A DNA stretch of 64,000 nucleotides from an uncultured Kordiimonas sp. (GCA_947503625.1 CANNEK010000002.1:248001-312000); one strand, 5' to 3'; shown: positions 30,188 to 40,775, counted from the stretch's first letter. Numbers and translations: made by a program. The notes: generated from the sequence alone by a model not told the origin.

Positions 30188-31099
30188 TTACTCAATCATG
30201 TCCCAAACCGGCCGGTCGCCAAACCGTTCGTACAAAAACGTCAGCAACCGCTTGATCTTTGGCGACAGATGCCGATTAACCGGATATAGCAGCATCAGGT
30301 GAATTGTCGGCGGCGCATAGTCGGCCAGCACGCGCACGAGTGAACCGTTCTGAAGAGCCGGGCCGGCAATGAACGTAGGCAGCAGTGCAATACCAAGACC
30401 GGAAATGGCGGCTTCGCACAGTGTTTCTCCGTTGTTCGCACACATCACGCCGTTGACCTGAATGGTATGCTCGGCACCCTGCCCGAAGATCTGCCAGGTA
30501 TGTCCTTCTCCAAGAGAACCATAATGCAGACACGGCAACGATTTGAGCTGATCGGGACTGGAAACAGGTCCGTGCTTCTCCAGAAATGCGGGAGATGCCA
30601 TAAAGTACCGCTTTATCTCAACAATTGGATGGTCAACCAAAGACAGATGTTGATCAAGTTCACCAATCCTTATCGTTGCATCAAACCCGCCGTCAACAGG
30701 ATCAGTGAATTGATCGTTAAGGGAAAGCTCGACCCTGAGCTCCGGGTATCTGCCAAGGAAGTCCGAAATCGCTTTACCCAAGTGCAAAGCCCCGAACGAC
30801 ATGGGGGCGTTAAGGCGCAGCACTCCTCTTGGCTCGTCATTGTTTTCAGCGACGGCCCTGTCTGCGTCCTCGATATCTGCAATGATACGCTTTGCACGCT
30901 CATAGTAGGCTTCGCCGCTCGGCGTTGCGCTGACCTTGCGCGTTGTCCGGTTGAAAAGCTGGACACCCAGCTCATCTTCCAGCGCAATGACAGATTTATT
31001 GATGCTGGACCGAGACTGCCCCAAATGGCGGGCAGCAGCCGCGAAACCATGATGTTCCACAACGGCAATCAAGGCATTGAGATTTTTGAGTTTATCCAT
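30188..31099 (-). CDS. LysR-family transcriptional regulator
   Basis: A 303-residue regulator with N-terminal winged HTH (NLNALIAVVEHHGFAAAARHLGQSRSSINKSV) and a periplasmic-binding-protein-like effector domain. ATG 31099 is preferred over GTG 31102. It is divergent from the pirin gene, a frequent LysR/pirin pairing, with an ATTGT/ACAAT dyad between them that may be its operator. The effector is unknown. Confidence 0.93.
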   Translation of the reverse strand: MDKLKNLNALIAVVEHHGFAAAARHLGQSRSSINKSVIALEDELGVQLFNRTTRKVSATPSGEAYYERAKRIIADIEDADRAVAENNDEPRGVLRLNAPMSFGALHLGKAISDFLGRYPELRVELSLNDQFTDPVDGGFDATIRIGELDQHLSLVDHPIVEIKRYFMASPAFLEKHGPVSSPDQLKSLPCLHYGSLGEGHTWQIFGQGAEHTIQVNGVMCANNGETLCEAAISGLGIALLPTFIAGPALQNGSLVRVLADYAPPTIHLMLLYPVNRHLSPKIKRLLTFLYERFGDRPVWDMIE

Positions 31100-31110
31100 C
31101 ACATAAAACT

Positions 31111-31133
31111 ATTGTATCTAAAAAGACGACAAT
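31111..31133. promoter_or_regulatory. Candidate LysR operator dyad
   Basis: ATTGT (31111-31115) and ACAAT (31129-31133), separated by 13 bases, form an interrupted dyad 12 bases upstream of the LysR start, consistent with autoregulation and control of the divergent pirin gene. Inference from position. Confidence 0.4.
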
Positions 31134-31214
31134 ATGTAGTTTATTACCATGATTGTGCCAAAATAACAAAATCCTTATTTGTCTCTCATGCAACAATCAG
31201 ATGGGAGTAAAACC

Positions 31215-31916
31215 ATGATCACAATTCGAAAAAGTAATGAACGCGGCAGCGCGAACCACGGTTGGCTTGACAGCCGGCACACCTTTTCTTTTGGCAGTTA
31301 TCATGACCCGAACCACATGGGTTTTGGTCCGCTGCGTGTCATAAACGAAGACCGCGTTCAAGCGGGGGAAGGTTTCCCCACCCATGGCCACAGCGACATG
31401 GAAATTATCTCTTATGTGGTTGAAGGCGCACTGGAACACAGAGACACCATCGGCACAGGCTCAGTGATCCGTCCGGGCGATATTCAGCGCATGTCCGCTG
31501 GCTCCGGAATTCGTCACAGTGAATACAACCATTCAATACAGGAAGGTGTACACTTTCTGCAAATCTGGGTTATGCCTGCCGGGAATGGCATTCAGCCGTC
31601 CTATGAGCAGAAAACATACAGCGCCGCAGAAAAAACTGACAGGTGGCGACTTGTTGGAAGCCCGGACGGACGTGACGGGTCGGTAAATATCCACCAGGAT
31701 GTCAATCTGTACGCCACACTGTTATCAGGCGGAACAACCGTCAGGCACACAACCGGCAAAGACCGGCTTTTGTGGGTGCAGGCAGTGAAGGGCGAGTTCA
31801 CACTTGATGGCAAAACACTTTCAGCGGGTGACGGCGCGGCTATCAGCGACGTCGATGCCATTGCTGTAACAGCAAACACTGACAGTGAAATCCTGTTGTT
31901 TGACATGACCCGCTAA
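31215..31916 (+). CDS. Pirin family protein (YhhW-type)
   Basis: A 233-residue bicupin. Metal ligands are suggested by THGHSDMEIISYVVEGALEH and MSAGSGIRHSEYN, corresponding to the His-His-His-Glu site of YhhW, which has quercetin 2,3-dioxygenase activity. ATG 31215 follows GGGAG. Divergent from the LysR gene. A strong terminator follows. Confidence 0.93.
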   Translation: MITIRKSNERGSANHGWLDSRHTFSFGSYHDPNHMGFGPLRVINEDRVQAGEGFPTHGHSDMEIISYVVEGALEHRDTIGTGSVIRPGDIQRMSAGSGIRHSEYNHSIQEGVHFLQIWVMPAGNGIQPSYEQKTYSAAEKTDRWRLVGSPDGRDGSVNIHQDVNLYATLLSGGTTVRHTTGKDRLLWVQAVKGEFTLDGKTLSAGDGAAISDVDAIAVTANTDSEILLFDMTR

Positions 31917-31928
31917 TCATTAAACTGA

Positions 31929-31955
31929 GCCACTCGCAATCCTTCTGCGGGTGGC
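31929..31955 (+). terminator. Hairpin after the pirin gene
   Basis: GCCACTCGCA and TGCGGGTGGC form a 10-bp stem with one G-U pair and a 7-base loop, 12 bases after the stop. The T run is weak (CGATTTATA), so termination efficiency is uncertain. Confidence 0.65.
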
Positions 31956-32055
31956 CGATTTATAGTATGAAGATAAACCGAGCGGGTTTTGTTCACGGAA
32001 TGCACCCGTATGCGTTTGCCCAATTTAATGGCAGGCCGTCACCTTTGGGGGCTTT

Positions 32056-33885
32056 ATGGAACATTCAGATTTTCTCTCCACGGCGTTTATCTATCTTCTG
32101 GCGGCAGTGGTTTCGGTACCGATTGCGAAACGGCTCGGCCTGGGTTCTGTGCTTGGGTACCTGATTGCGGGGGTCCTTATCGGACCTTTTGGCATTGGCG
32201 CAGTCGGCGACCAAACCGGCGTGCTGCATTTTGCAGAATTTGGTGTCGTCATGCTGTTATTCCTGATCGGCCTGGAACTGAAACCAAGCCTTTTATGGCG
32301 AATGCGCAACCTTGTCCTGGGCGCCGGAGCAACTCAGGTTATTGCGACCACCGCTGTGCTCACCAGCATCGCCTACTTCCTTATACCCAGCTTCAACCAA
32401 GCGCTTGCACTCGGTTTGATTTTTGCGCTTTCATCAACAGCCATTGTTCTTCAAAGCTTTGGTGAAAAAGGCCTGATGAAAACAACTGGCGGCCAAACCG
32501 GCTTTGGCATTCTCCTGTTTCAGGACCTTGCTGTTATCCCCATCATCAGCCTGCTGCCCTTGCTTGCGTCTGCATCGGTTGACGCTCCGCCAGATGCGGG
32601 CGACAGCTCAACGCTGTTGAGGGTGCTGGTGCCATTGGTGGCAGTTGTCGCGCTCATTGCCGCGGGGCGGTTTATTGTCAAACCTGTTTTCCGGTTTATT
32701 GCTCAGTCGCGCTTGCGGGAGGTCTTCACTGCCGCAGCCCTGCTAATGGTAGTTGCCATTGCACTACTGATGAACCTCGTTGGCCTCTCCCCTGCGCTCG
32801 GTGCTTTTGTTGCCGGTGTCGTACTGGCTGAAAACGAATACCGGCATGAAATAGAGAGTGATCTGGAACCCTTTAAAGGCCTGCTCTTGGGTCTGTTTTT
32901 CCTTGGTGTTGGTGCCAGCATCAATTTTGACCTGTTACGGCAAGAGTTCATGCTGATATTCGCTGCCGTCGTTTTATTGATCATAGCAAAGTTTGCTGTG
33001 TTGATCGCTGTCGGCATTGTTTCGAAACTCGATCGCCGTGCAATAATGGTGATTGCCTTCTTCCTTGCCCAGGGCGGAGAATTTGGATTTGTCCTGTTTG
33101 AATACGCGCGTCAAAGCAGTGTTTTTGACGCGCGCACGGTTTCCCTTGGCACACTGATTGTTGCACTATCAATGATGGCCGCCCCTCTGTTGATGATCAT
33201 CCATGACAAACTCATTGAGCCTATGGTTAGCCGACAGCCGTCAAAGGAAGCTGACGCTATTGAGCCCGATGGGCCGATCATCGTCGCCGGGTTCGGGCGT
33301 TTTGGGCAGGTCGTCAGCCGGCTGCTGATGGCTGCAGGCCACAACCTGACCATTCTGGACCATGATAGCGAACAGATTGAACTGGTCCGCCGGTTTGGGA
33401 ACAAGGTCTTTTTTGGTGATGCCTCCCGAATTGACTTGTTAACCGCCGCAGGGGCCGAGGAAGCACAATTGCTTGTGGTAGCGGTCGACAACGTCGAGAA
33501 ATCACTCGAAATCGTCAAAGGGGTAAAACGCCATTTTCCGAACCTGAAAATGGTGGTGCGCGCCCGCAATCGGCAGCACGCTTATGAACTTATCCGCCTT
33601 GGGGTTACGGTGTTTGAACGCGAAACATTCCAGTCGTCAATTTCACTGGGTATAGAAGCTCTGAAACAGTTGGGACTCGATGAAAAGTCGGCAAAAAGAG
33701 CCGGTGCACAATTTGCAGAACATGACAATCAAGCCCTGACCGAACTGGCGGAACTGTGGGGCGACGAAAAAGCATACGGCACAGCCGTTCGCAAAAGCCT
33801 GCAGACATTGAGACTAGTCCTTGAATCTGACCAGGACTATATTGCAGAACAAAGTGATCCCGCTTTGGCAGAGACAAAAACATAG
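32056..33885 (+). CDS. Monovalent cation:proton antiporter (CPA2, KefB/KefC-like)
   Basis: A 609-residue membrane transporter exchanging K+ or Na+ for protons. About 12 helices fill residues 1-390, with AFGVVMLLFLIGLEL-type and GVVLAENEYRHEIESDLEPFKGLLLGLFF segments characteristic of KefB/C. A cytosolic RCK/TrkA-N domain starts at about 405 (IIVAGFGRFGQVVSRLL, a GxGxxG NAD-binding motif). No KefF/KefG ancillary oxidoreductase lies beside it. A strong terminator follows. Confidence 0.93.
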   Translation: MEHSDFLSTAFIYLLAAVVSVPIAKRLGLGSVLGYLIAGVLIGPFGIGAVGDQTGVLHFAEFGVVMLLFLIGLELKPSLLWRMRNLVLGAGATQVIATTAVLTSIAYFLIPSFNQALALGLIFALSSTAIVLQSFGEKGLMKTTGGQTGFGILLFQDLAVIPIISLLPLLASASVDAPPDAGDSSTLLRVLVPLVAVVALIAAGRFIVKPVFRFIAQSRLREVFTAAALLMVVAIALLMNLVGLSPALGAFVAGVVLAENEYRHEIESDLEPFKGLLLGLFFLGVGASINFDLLRQEFMLIFAAVVLLIIAKFAVLIAVGIVSKLDRRAIMVIAFFLAQGGEFGFVLFEYARQSSVFDARTVSLGTLIVALSMMAAPLLMIIHDKLIEPMVSRQPSKEADAIEPDGPIIVAGFGRFGQVVSRLLMAAGHNLTILDHDSEQIELVRRFGNKVFFGDASRIDLLTAAGAEEAQLLVVAVDNVEKSLEIVKGVKRHFPNLKMVVRARNRQHAYELIRLGVTVFERETFQSSISLGIEALKQLGLDEKSAKRAGAQFAEHDNQALTELAELWGDEKAYGTAVRKSLQTLRLVLESDQDYIAEQSDPALAETKT

Positions 33886-33899
33886 GATCATTACGGGCG

Positions 33900-33935
33900 A
33901 GCCGGAGCAACCTTTGCCGCTCCGGCTGACTTTTT
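33900..33935 (+). terminator. Rho-independent terminator after the antiporter gene
   Basis: AGCCGGAGC (33900-33908) and GCTCCGGCT (33919-33927) form a perfect 9-bp stem followed by GACTTTTTC. It is in the 57-base gap between convergent genes. Confidence 0.9.
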
Positions 33936-33942
33936 CATACGA

Positions 33943-36900
33943 TCATTTCGCATAAAAATACATCGGTGGAGTCGGTGCCGGATCAGGGTAGACCCTGGAA
34001 GCATCGGCGCCACTGTATAGCACCCCGTTTTGCATCACCCACGTAATCGATCGGGCATGTTCGATGTCTTCAAGCGGGTTTTCCGACATAACCACCAGGT
34101 CAGCGAATTTACCAACTTCAAGGGAGCCCAGTTCATCACCAAATCCATGATATCTGGCACCATTGATCGTGGATATCTCGATGATCTGCTCCGGGGTGAA
34201 TCCGCCCTGTTGATACAGCTCCATTTCCCAATGAGCATCAATACCACTCATTTGGCCATGAGCGCCCAACTGCAACGAAATACCGGCTTCATAAAGCGGT
34301 TTTAGCGTCGCTGCCATTTTTGGTGCATAATGCTCGTCATCCCAATAGAAAGTCGGTCTCCGAACGCGGAGAAGCTCGTTACGCGTCTGGAACTTCAGCA
34401 ATATGGGATTCTCCCAAACACGTTCCGTGTGATGAAAATACTGCTCTCCTGAAGGGCCATTATATACAACAATCAGAGTCGGCGTGATGCCAACATCCGT
34501 CGCGGCCATGAAGCGGGTCACATCACTATACAGCGGTGTCATCCCCATGGAGTGCTCAAGGCCTGTGATGCCATCAATAACCTGCGTCATATTCATTTGC
34601 AGGTTACCGGCCGTTTCAGCGACATCATGCATGCCAAGCTCACGAGCTGCGGCAACCGTCGCGTGCCTCGCCCGGCGATTGAACTGCGCATAGTCTTTAA
34701 CCGCTTCAGCGCCAAACGCCTTGTTGTAACTGAGCACCTGTTTTGCTTCTTCAAGGCTATCAATGGGGCGCATCAGTCCCTTGCGGTATTTCGCCCCAAA
34801 AATCGGCGTGCCGGTAGTGAAAAGGCGCGGGCCATACGCTTTACCCGCCTCAAGCCGGTCTCTGATCCAGGCGTCTTTCTCGGCAGTTCCATATACCTCA
34901 TAGAGTGTGGTGACCCCGTAAGCCAGCGGAGACAACAACCCCGGGATACTCTCTTCTATGGTGTGCAGATAAGACTGGCTATCACCACCATAATGACCGT
35001 GGGCGTCCACAATGCCGGGCATGATGGTTTTGCCACTTGCATCATACACTTTTGCACCTGCCGGAATATCAATGTCAGTTCCAATGGCGGCGATCCTGTT
35101 GTTGCGGATAAGGATGCTGGCGTTTTCAAGCACACGGCGATCATTATCGACCGTGATGATCCGCGCACCAGTCAGGGCAATCACGCTGTCTGGCACAGCT
35201 ATCTGATACTCGACAGCAATGTTGGTGATTTCGGCGGGGTTTCCCTCTTCAGCCAGAACGTCTGCCAGCGATTTCTGATAGAAGTCTGTGCCGCGCGTCC
35301 AATAAAGGCTCTTACTGTCCGCCGTCCAATTGAGATATACGCCTTCTGCCGTATCAATACGCTTGGTATAACCCATCTTCTTGTCGGCACTGATTTTTAT
35401 TGTTTTGCCAACAAACTCGAACGGCGTAACGAAAGCGCGCTGATATTCTCTGAAAGCAATCCATTTCATATCAGGGGATAAGATGGCCTGCGACGAAATT
35501 GGGAAATGGTAGAGTGTTTGCTCTCCAAGCCCATTAACGCCGATACTTTTCAGCTTCAGTCCGTCATCCGTCAATTCTGCGAAATAGAGTGTTTTGCCGT
35601 CTTCTGAAAAACGGATCGAAGATGCGCGCCGGATTTCCGGCGTATTGCCGTTCGACCATTGCGCGCCCACATCCGTCACTTTATGGCTAACGCCATCAGC
35701 ACCCATAACCATAAGCTCAAAACTGGTTTGCCTTTCGAGCCGCTGGCCATTTTTCAAACTGCCTGGCCCCCTGAGGTAAGCGAGCACAGACCCATCCTTC
35801 GACAGAGAGAGTGCGCCGTACTGCGTGGCAAGGCTGGTCAGTTTTTCGGGTGTACCTCCGTTCAGGGGCCGTCGGTAAATTGCACCGTAGTCCCGGTCGC
35901 TCCATGTTGCATAATACAGCCTGTCACTGGCGGCATCATAAAGGGGGTTCGTTTCCAGAATATCGCTGTTGGTGACGTTACGGGAACGGCCACCCGAATG
36001 CAGGTAAAGATCACCCAAAGCTTCCGACAGAATACCGTCAGCAACGGGTTGAGCAAAACGCTGAATACGTGTTTTTGATGTGCCCTCTTTGATTTTATTT
36101 GTCGTGCGGACAGTTGCATTCACCTCGCGAGACACGGTTGCCGTGAAGGGAATTTCCCGAACAGAGCCATCAATAGTATTCACACGCAAGAGCTTGCCGC
36201 CGTTACTGAACACAATATCAGTGGCCGAAGCCCAACTCATGCCCGCGCCCGCGCCATACTGGCTTAGATTTTCCATCTGGTCGCGGTCCAGATCCGTTAG
36301 AACAAGACGGTCCTGATTGGTCGACAGATCACGAACGTACAGCGAAGTTGCCAGGTCTTCCCTACCCATGAAGGCGAGGTGTTTTCCATCTGGCGACAAC
36401 TGCGGGTTAAACGCACCACCAGCCTGCTGAACGAAAATCTCTGTCTCGCCAGTAGACTTGTTGTAGCGGTATATGCGTGCGCCATCGCTCGGCAAGTTGC
36501 CGTTAATATGTTCATAGTAAATGAACCCGCGCTCTGCATCATCGACATAGTGATTGGCGAAACGGAACACGGCACTTTCAACCAACTCCTGTTTTTTGCC
36601 AAACCGGTTATACATTTCGCCGTGCAGTGTCAGCTCCCGCGGGAACCGCGATGCCAGAATATGGCGACCGTCCGACGACCAGTTACCGCGCAACACCGGC
36701 TCCGCAGATTTTGTCAGGTTTTCGAATGCGCCGGTTTCCCGGTTCAAAATCCAGATATTGTCAACGCCGTCGCGGTCAGACGTGAAAGCGATCTCTGTGC
36801 CGTCAGGGCTGTAGCGTGGCATATGGTTCCATGACCGCCCTTCGGTCAATTGCCGGGCAGTGCCCCCTTCAATCGGCAACTCATAGAGATGGCCCAGTAG

Positions 36901-37113
36901 ATCAAACACAAGCGTCTGGCCGTCAGGTGCAACATCGACGCCCATCCAGGTGCCTTCTCGTGTTTCAAAGTCCACCTGAATTGTGGGAGTACCCTCCGGG
37001 TTGGCAGTGTCGATTGACCACGTCTTTTCTTCGCCGCCTTCGCCCTCTTCCGCATGTGCGGGACCAAACGCAAGCAGAGCAATGGCCGTGAGCGTGAACA
37101 GATTTCTTGTCAT
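33943..37113 (-). CDS. Secreted beta-propeller/amidohydrolase fusion protein (copy 1)
   Basis: A 1056-residue exported protein with signal peptide (FTLTAIALLAFGPAHA). The first ~650 residues are TolB/PD40-like beta-propeller repeats, for example YSPDGTEIAFTSDRDGVDNIW. The C-terminal amidohydrolase-superfamily domain opens with MPGIVDAHGHYGG (the HxH metal pair) and contains GLEHSMGM and LGAHGQMSGIDAHWEM. Substrates in the family are peptides or cyclic amides; here unknown. It is paralogous to the next gene upstream. Confidence 0.9.
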   Translation of the reverse strand: MTRNLFTLTAIALLAFGPAHAEEGEGGEEKTWSIDTANPEGTPTIQVDFETREGTWMGVDVAPDGQTLVFDLLGHLYELPIEGGTARQLTEGRSWNHMPRYSPDGTEIAFTSDRDGVDNIWILNRETGAFENLTKSAEPVLRGNWSSDGRHILASRFPRELTLHGEMYNRFGKKQELVESAVFRFANHYVDDAERGFIYYEHINGNLPSDGARIYRYNKSTGETEIFVQQAGGAFNPQLSPDGKHLAFMGREDLATSLYVRDLSTNQDRLVLTDLDRDQMENLSQYGAGAGMSWASATDIVFSNGGKLLRVNTIDGSVREIPFTATVSREVNATVRTTNKIKEGTSKTRIQRFAQPVADGILSEALGDLYLHSGGRSRNVTNSDILETNPLYDAASDRLYYATWSDRDYGAIYRRPLNGGTPEKLTSLATQYGALSLSKDGSVLAYLRGPGSLKNGQRLERQTSFELMVMGADGVSHKVTDVGAQWSNGNTPEIRRASSIRFSEDGKTLYFAELTDDGLKLKSIGVNGLGEQTLYHFPISSQAILSPDMKWIAFREYQRAFVTPFEFVGKTIKISADKKMGYTKRIDTAEGVYLNWTADSKSLYWTRGTDFYQKSLADVLAEEGNPAEITNIAVEYQIAVPDSVIALTGARIITVDNDRRVLENASILIRNNRIAAIGTDIDIPAGAKVYDASGKTIMPGIVDAHGHYGGDSQSYLHTIEESIPGLLSPLAYGVTTLYEVYGTAEKDAWIRDRLEAGKAYGPRLFTTGTPIFGAKYRKGLMRPIDSLEEAKQVLSYNKAFGAEAVKDYAQFNRRARHATVAAARELGMHDVAETAGNLQMNMTQVIDGITGLEHSMGMTPLYSDVTRFMAATDVGITPTLIVVYNGPSGEQYFHHTERVWENPILLKFQTRNELLRVRRPTFYWDDEHYAPKMAATLKPLYEAGISLQLGAHGQMSGIDAHWEMELYQQGGFTPEQIIEISTINGARYHGFGDELGSLEVGKFADLVVMSENPLEDIEHARSITWVMQNGVLYSGADASRVYPDPAPTPPMYFYAK

Positions 37114-37167
37114 GCACCCCTCCCCGAGGTCAATTGTATCGATTAATGTGCCGCAGCAGAACCAAGC

Positions 37168-40100
37168 CTATTGATTAACAGGCCTGTCATCGCCGCGATA
37201 AATTTCCTGATTGTCCCAAGGGCGTGGGCCAAAGGGCGTGTTGGTCGGCCATACCTCATCAAGGGTTTCTGCGTCATAAAGAACGCCTCCCTGCATCACA
37301 TGAACAATATCCAGCGTGTTGCGGATATCCTCCAGCGGGTTCGAACGCAGAACCACAAGATCAGCAAGTTTGCCAATTTCAAGCGTGCCGATGTCGTCAA
37401 TCGCGCCGAGGAAGTAGGCACCGTGACGTGTCGCAACCTCAAGGGCAGCATGAGGACCCATTGCGCTTGCCACCATCCATGTTTCCCAGTGAGAGCCGAT
37501 ACCATGCTGCTGCCCGTGGGAACCGATGGCGCCGTATCCGCCCTCGGCAATAACATCCGCCATTCCCTGCGCAACCAGCGGGAAGCTATAGTCCGTATCA
37601 GGTCGTTTTATAGGTCGACGGGTGTTGGGTATCAGCTGGCGCCACGGCAGCCATTTGCGCTGTTTCTCATCCTGCCAGACATTTGTTTCGCCCCAGAAAT
37701 ATTCCTCATTCCATGCACCGGGGCCACCCACCACAAAAGTGGGGGAATAAACGGCTTTCGCCATGCCGAAAAATTTGGCGGCGTCGCTGTAAAGCGGCAT
37801 GTAACTCATAGGATGCTCAAAACCGGTTTGGCCGTCCATGATCATGCCAAGATTGTAAGCCAGGTCAGACCCCTCCGAGGTAACCATCAAGCCTTCCTTG
37901 CGGGCGATGTCACTGACCCACTGGCGCTGATCACGGCGCGGCTGCAGATACTGTTTTGCAGAAACAGCCCCCCAGGATTTCAGCCGTTTGATGTTATCTT
38001 CGGCTACCTGATAGCTTGTCAGCAGGTTTTCACGCGCACCGTCACGGTTGTATAGCGGGCCACCAGATGAATAGGTGCGTGGGCCAATCACTTGGCCGGC
38101 ATCGATCAATTCGGCGGTCGGAAACACATTTTGCGCCGCAACGGCATTATCAAGTGCCGTTGTTACGCCGTAAGCTGTGTAGATTGCAGTTTCATAGCCA
38201 CGCGCCGGGATCATGCCGCGATAGTCACGAAAATGGTGCGCATGCATATCCACCATTCCCGGCATGATGGTAGAACCAGTAGCATCAATCACCCGGTCTA
38301 CACCGCTGGTATCACACGTGCCGACACACGCGATACGGCTACCGGTTACAACAATTGTTGCGCTCTCCAGTATCGCCTTACCGCGCATGGTCAGAATACG
38401 GGCGTTCGTCAGCGCCACAGATCCATCCGGAATACGCTTCTCGACGGTAAGGGAAACGCTGTTCTCTACAGTGTTACCGCTTGCAATATCATAAGCATAA
38501 TAAGTAGCAGCTGACCCATATTCGAGTGTGCTGTTATTCCGCCAGTTGGGAAACAATCCACCGGTTTTCGAAAGCTGTTTGACCGGTAACGCGCTCCGAC
38601 CAGCCCCTTTGCTGACGAGAACTGGTTTTGCCCGCGACTGCCCGTAAGGCAGAGGTGAAAGATAGACATTATCTCCTTCAAGGAAGGCCACGTGGCGCCC
38701 ATCGGGGGCAATCACAGCTTCATCCGCGAAATCAAAGCGCGCATGAATACGCGGCGGGTCAATGGACGGTATGGCCGAAACAGACACAAGTTGCGAGTAA
38801 GCTGGTGGGCCGCTACCATTTGCGTGCTCACCACTATGCTGGTCGGAACTGTGCAGATCGTCCTCTTCAGCGCTTAATCCGGTGCCTGCACCTGGAGCAC
38901 CCTGAAGGAAGAAAATCCTGCCATCCGGGCCCCATGTTGGCCTCGGTAGTTGCGAGCGGCCCCGTCCAAAATTGCCGCTATAATCAACCCGGCCAACGGT
39001 TGCTTCATCGCCGCCGTCAGCCGTCATACGCACAATATCCCAGTAAGAATTGTGCGTCATCTCACGCCCACGAGCTGTTGCGTTGCTGCCTTTGGCAACT
39101 ACCAGCATATTGCCCTGGGCGTTCCAGTCAGGATGGATATATTCGCCGGGCTCGCCAGTCACTTGTTTTGGACGGCCACCCGAGGATCGGACGGTCCAGA
39201 CCTGCCCGCGTTCAATATCATCCCATGTTGTAAAGGCGATGGTACGGCCATCGGGTGACCATGCAGGAGCGTATTCAAATGGCTCAAAGCTGTCACGAGT
39301 CAGGCGTTTTGCCGTTCCATTCGGCAGATCCTGCACCCATATTTTACCCACAGCCTGAAAGGCGAGTTTGCTGCCGTCTGGCGAGGCTGCCGTCCAGCGC
39401 AAAAACTTTGATTCAAACGGATCATCTGTGATCCTGAAACCTTCGTAGGCCTGCTCTGATATTGTGCGCTCAACTTTGGCGGAAAACGGAATGGTCGACA
39501 CTGCGCCGGTAGCCACATCCACACGTCTTATCTTGCCTCCCTGTGTCAAAATCACTGACTTGCCGTCTGGTGCAAAACTATAACCTGGCAGCACGCGCAA
39601 CGTCTTCATACCCTCAACCATATCCTGCGTAACCGGGTCCATCAGAATGCGCTCTGAGCCTGTCTCAATATCCCTCAGCCAAAGGGCCGTCCGTGGACCA
39701 AATTTCAGGCCTTTGTATGAAATCGTGCCGTCCGGTATACGCCGGATGAATGTCATCAACTTGCCGTCTGGCGAAATTTCAGGTGCGCCGGCACCGCCGC
39801 TGGAAAACCGTGACTGCTGCTGGTTGACACCGTGACTGACGGCATCAATATCGCCAGTTTGCAGATTCAAACGACTGACCTGAATTTCACCGGCCAGCGA
39901 ATTCCACTGGCCCCAGGTGGTTCCGGAACTGGTGCGCTTATGGAAATACAGCCATTCGCCGTCTGTTGTGGCCGCCGGCCAGGCCGCACCTGTTTCTTCA
40001 CGACCGATCAGTTCAATGCCCTTACCGCCATCTTTATGGAACATCCAGATGCCAGCGTCCGGTCTCGTGCCACGTTTGGGCAAACCGCGCTTGCGGCTAT

Positions 40101-40575
40101 AAATATAACTCCCGTCCGCACTCCATGTTGGTGTAAGAAAACGAGCGTTTAGGTCCTTTGAAACCTGACGAGGGTTGCTGCCATCCGCGTCCATAACCCA
40201 GATGTTGTCCTGACCACCACGGTCCGAAATATAAGCAATCGAGCGGCCATCCGGCGAGATTGAAGGATGGTAGTTGGTTGCGACCCCGCTATCCTGTGTC
40301 AGGCTTATGGCATCACCACCTTCAATCGGCATGCGGTATACATGTGCAAGCAGATCAAACACAAGCCACTGACCGTTTGGCGACACATCGACGGACATGA
40401 AGGTGCCTTCGTCGGTGGAGAAGGATATCTGGCGCGTTTCACCGCGGGCTACCGTCGTGTCCCACTCATCGGGTGATGCAGCCGTGTCGTTTTCTTGTGA
40501 CCAGGAGGCTGTTGCAAGCGCCAACGCGCCCGTAACAAGACATAAAGATGATATTTTTCGGACAAACCGCTGCAT
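37168..40575 (-). CDS. Secreted beta-propeller/amidohydrolase fusion protein (copy 2)
   Basis: A 1135-residue exported protein with start at ATG 40575 (signal peptide ISSLCLVTGALALATASWS). Like its downstream neighbour it combines PD40 propeller repeats (ISPDGRSIAYISDRGGQDNIWVMD) with an amidohydrolase domain (MPGMVDMHAHHF, GFEHPMSYMPLYSD, IGSHGQQHGIG). The 54-base gap and parallel architecture mark a tandem duplication; the copies differ greatly in sequence and may act on different substrates. Probably one operon. Confidence 0.9.
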   Translation of the reverse strand: MQRFVRKISSLCLVTGALALATASWSQENDTAASPDEWDTTVARGETRQISFSTDEGTFMSVDVSPNGQWLVFDLLAHVYRMPIEGGDAISLTQDSGVATNYHPSISPDGRSIAYISDRGGQDNIWVMDADGSNPRQVSKDLNARFLTPTWSADGSYIYSRKRGLPKRGTRPDAGIWMFHKDGGKGIELIGREETGAAWPAATTDGEWLYFHKRTSSGTTWGQWNSLAGEIQVSRLNLQTGDIDAVSHGVNQQQSRFSSGGAGAPEISPDGKLMTFIRRIPDGTISYKGLKFGPRTALWLRDIETGSERILMDPVTQDMVEGMKTLRVLPGYSFAPDGKSVILTQGGKIRRVDVATGAVSTIPFSAKVERTISEQAYEGFRITDDPFESKFLRWTAASPDGSKLAFQAVGKIWVQDLPNGTAKRLTRDSFEPFEYAPAWSPDGRTIAFTTWDDIERGQVWTVRSSGGRPKQVTGEPGEYIHPDWNAQGNMLVVAKGSNATARGREMTHNSYWDIVRMTADGGDEATVGRVDYSGNFGRGRSQLPRPTWGPDGRIFFLQGAPGAGTGLSAEEDDLHSSDQHSGEHANGSGPPAYSQLVSVSAIPSIDPPRIHARFDFADEAVIAPDGRHVAFLEGDNVYLSPLPYGQSRAKPVLVSKGAGRSALPVKQLSKTGGLFPNWRNNSTLEYGSAATYYAYDIASGNTVENSVSLTVEKRIPDGSVALTNARILTMRGKAILESATIVVTGSRIACVGTCDTSGVDRVIDATGSTIMPGMVDMHAHHFRDYRGMIPARGYETAIYTAYGVTTALDNAVAAQNVFPTAELIDAGQVIGPRTYSSGGPLYNRDGARENLLTSYQVAEDNIKRLKSWGAVSAKQYLQPRRDQRQWVSDIARKEGLMVTSEGSDLAYNLGMIMDGQTGFEHPMSYMPLYSDAAKFFGMAKAVYSPTFVVGGPGAWNEEYFWGETNVWQDEKQRKWLPWRQLIPNTRRPIKRPDTDYSFPLVAQGMADVIAEGGYGAIGSHGQQHGIGSHWETWMVASAMGPHAALEVATRHGAYFLGAIDDIGTLEIGKLADLVVLRSNPLEDIRNTLDIVHVMQGGVLYDAETLDEVWPTNTPFGPRPWDNQEIYRGDDRPVNQ

Positions 40576-40775
40576 AACTGTGACCTCACGCTTCAAACTG
40601 AAACGGGCAGCAAAGCATCACAATTTGCCCAACTTCTGCCCCCAAAACCCGATTGAAGTATACCGAAGTGAAGGACTTTAACAAGGTGCAGCAAGGCTTG
40701 CACTTTAGTTTAGGCACTGATGACCCGTGGCAAAACCCTGAAAAAAGCAAGTAGAGGAAAATGCCAATACGGATT

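Noticed and set aside
34552-35481. 309-codon plus-strand open frame
   Set aside because: It lies fully antisense to the amidohydrolase copy 1 gene, which has clear domain motifs; the antisense translation has no family features.
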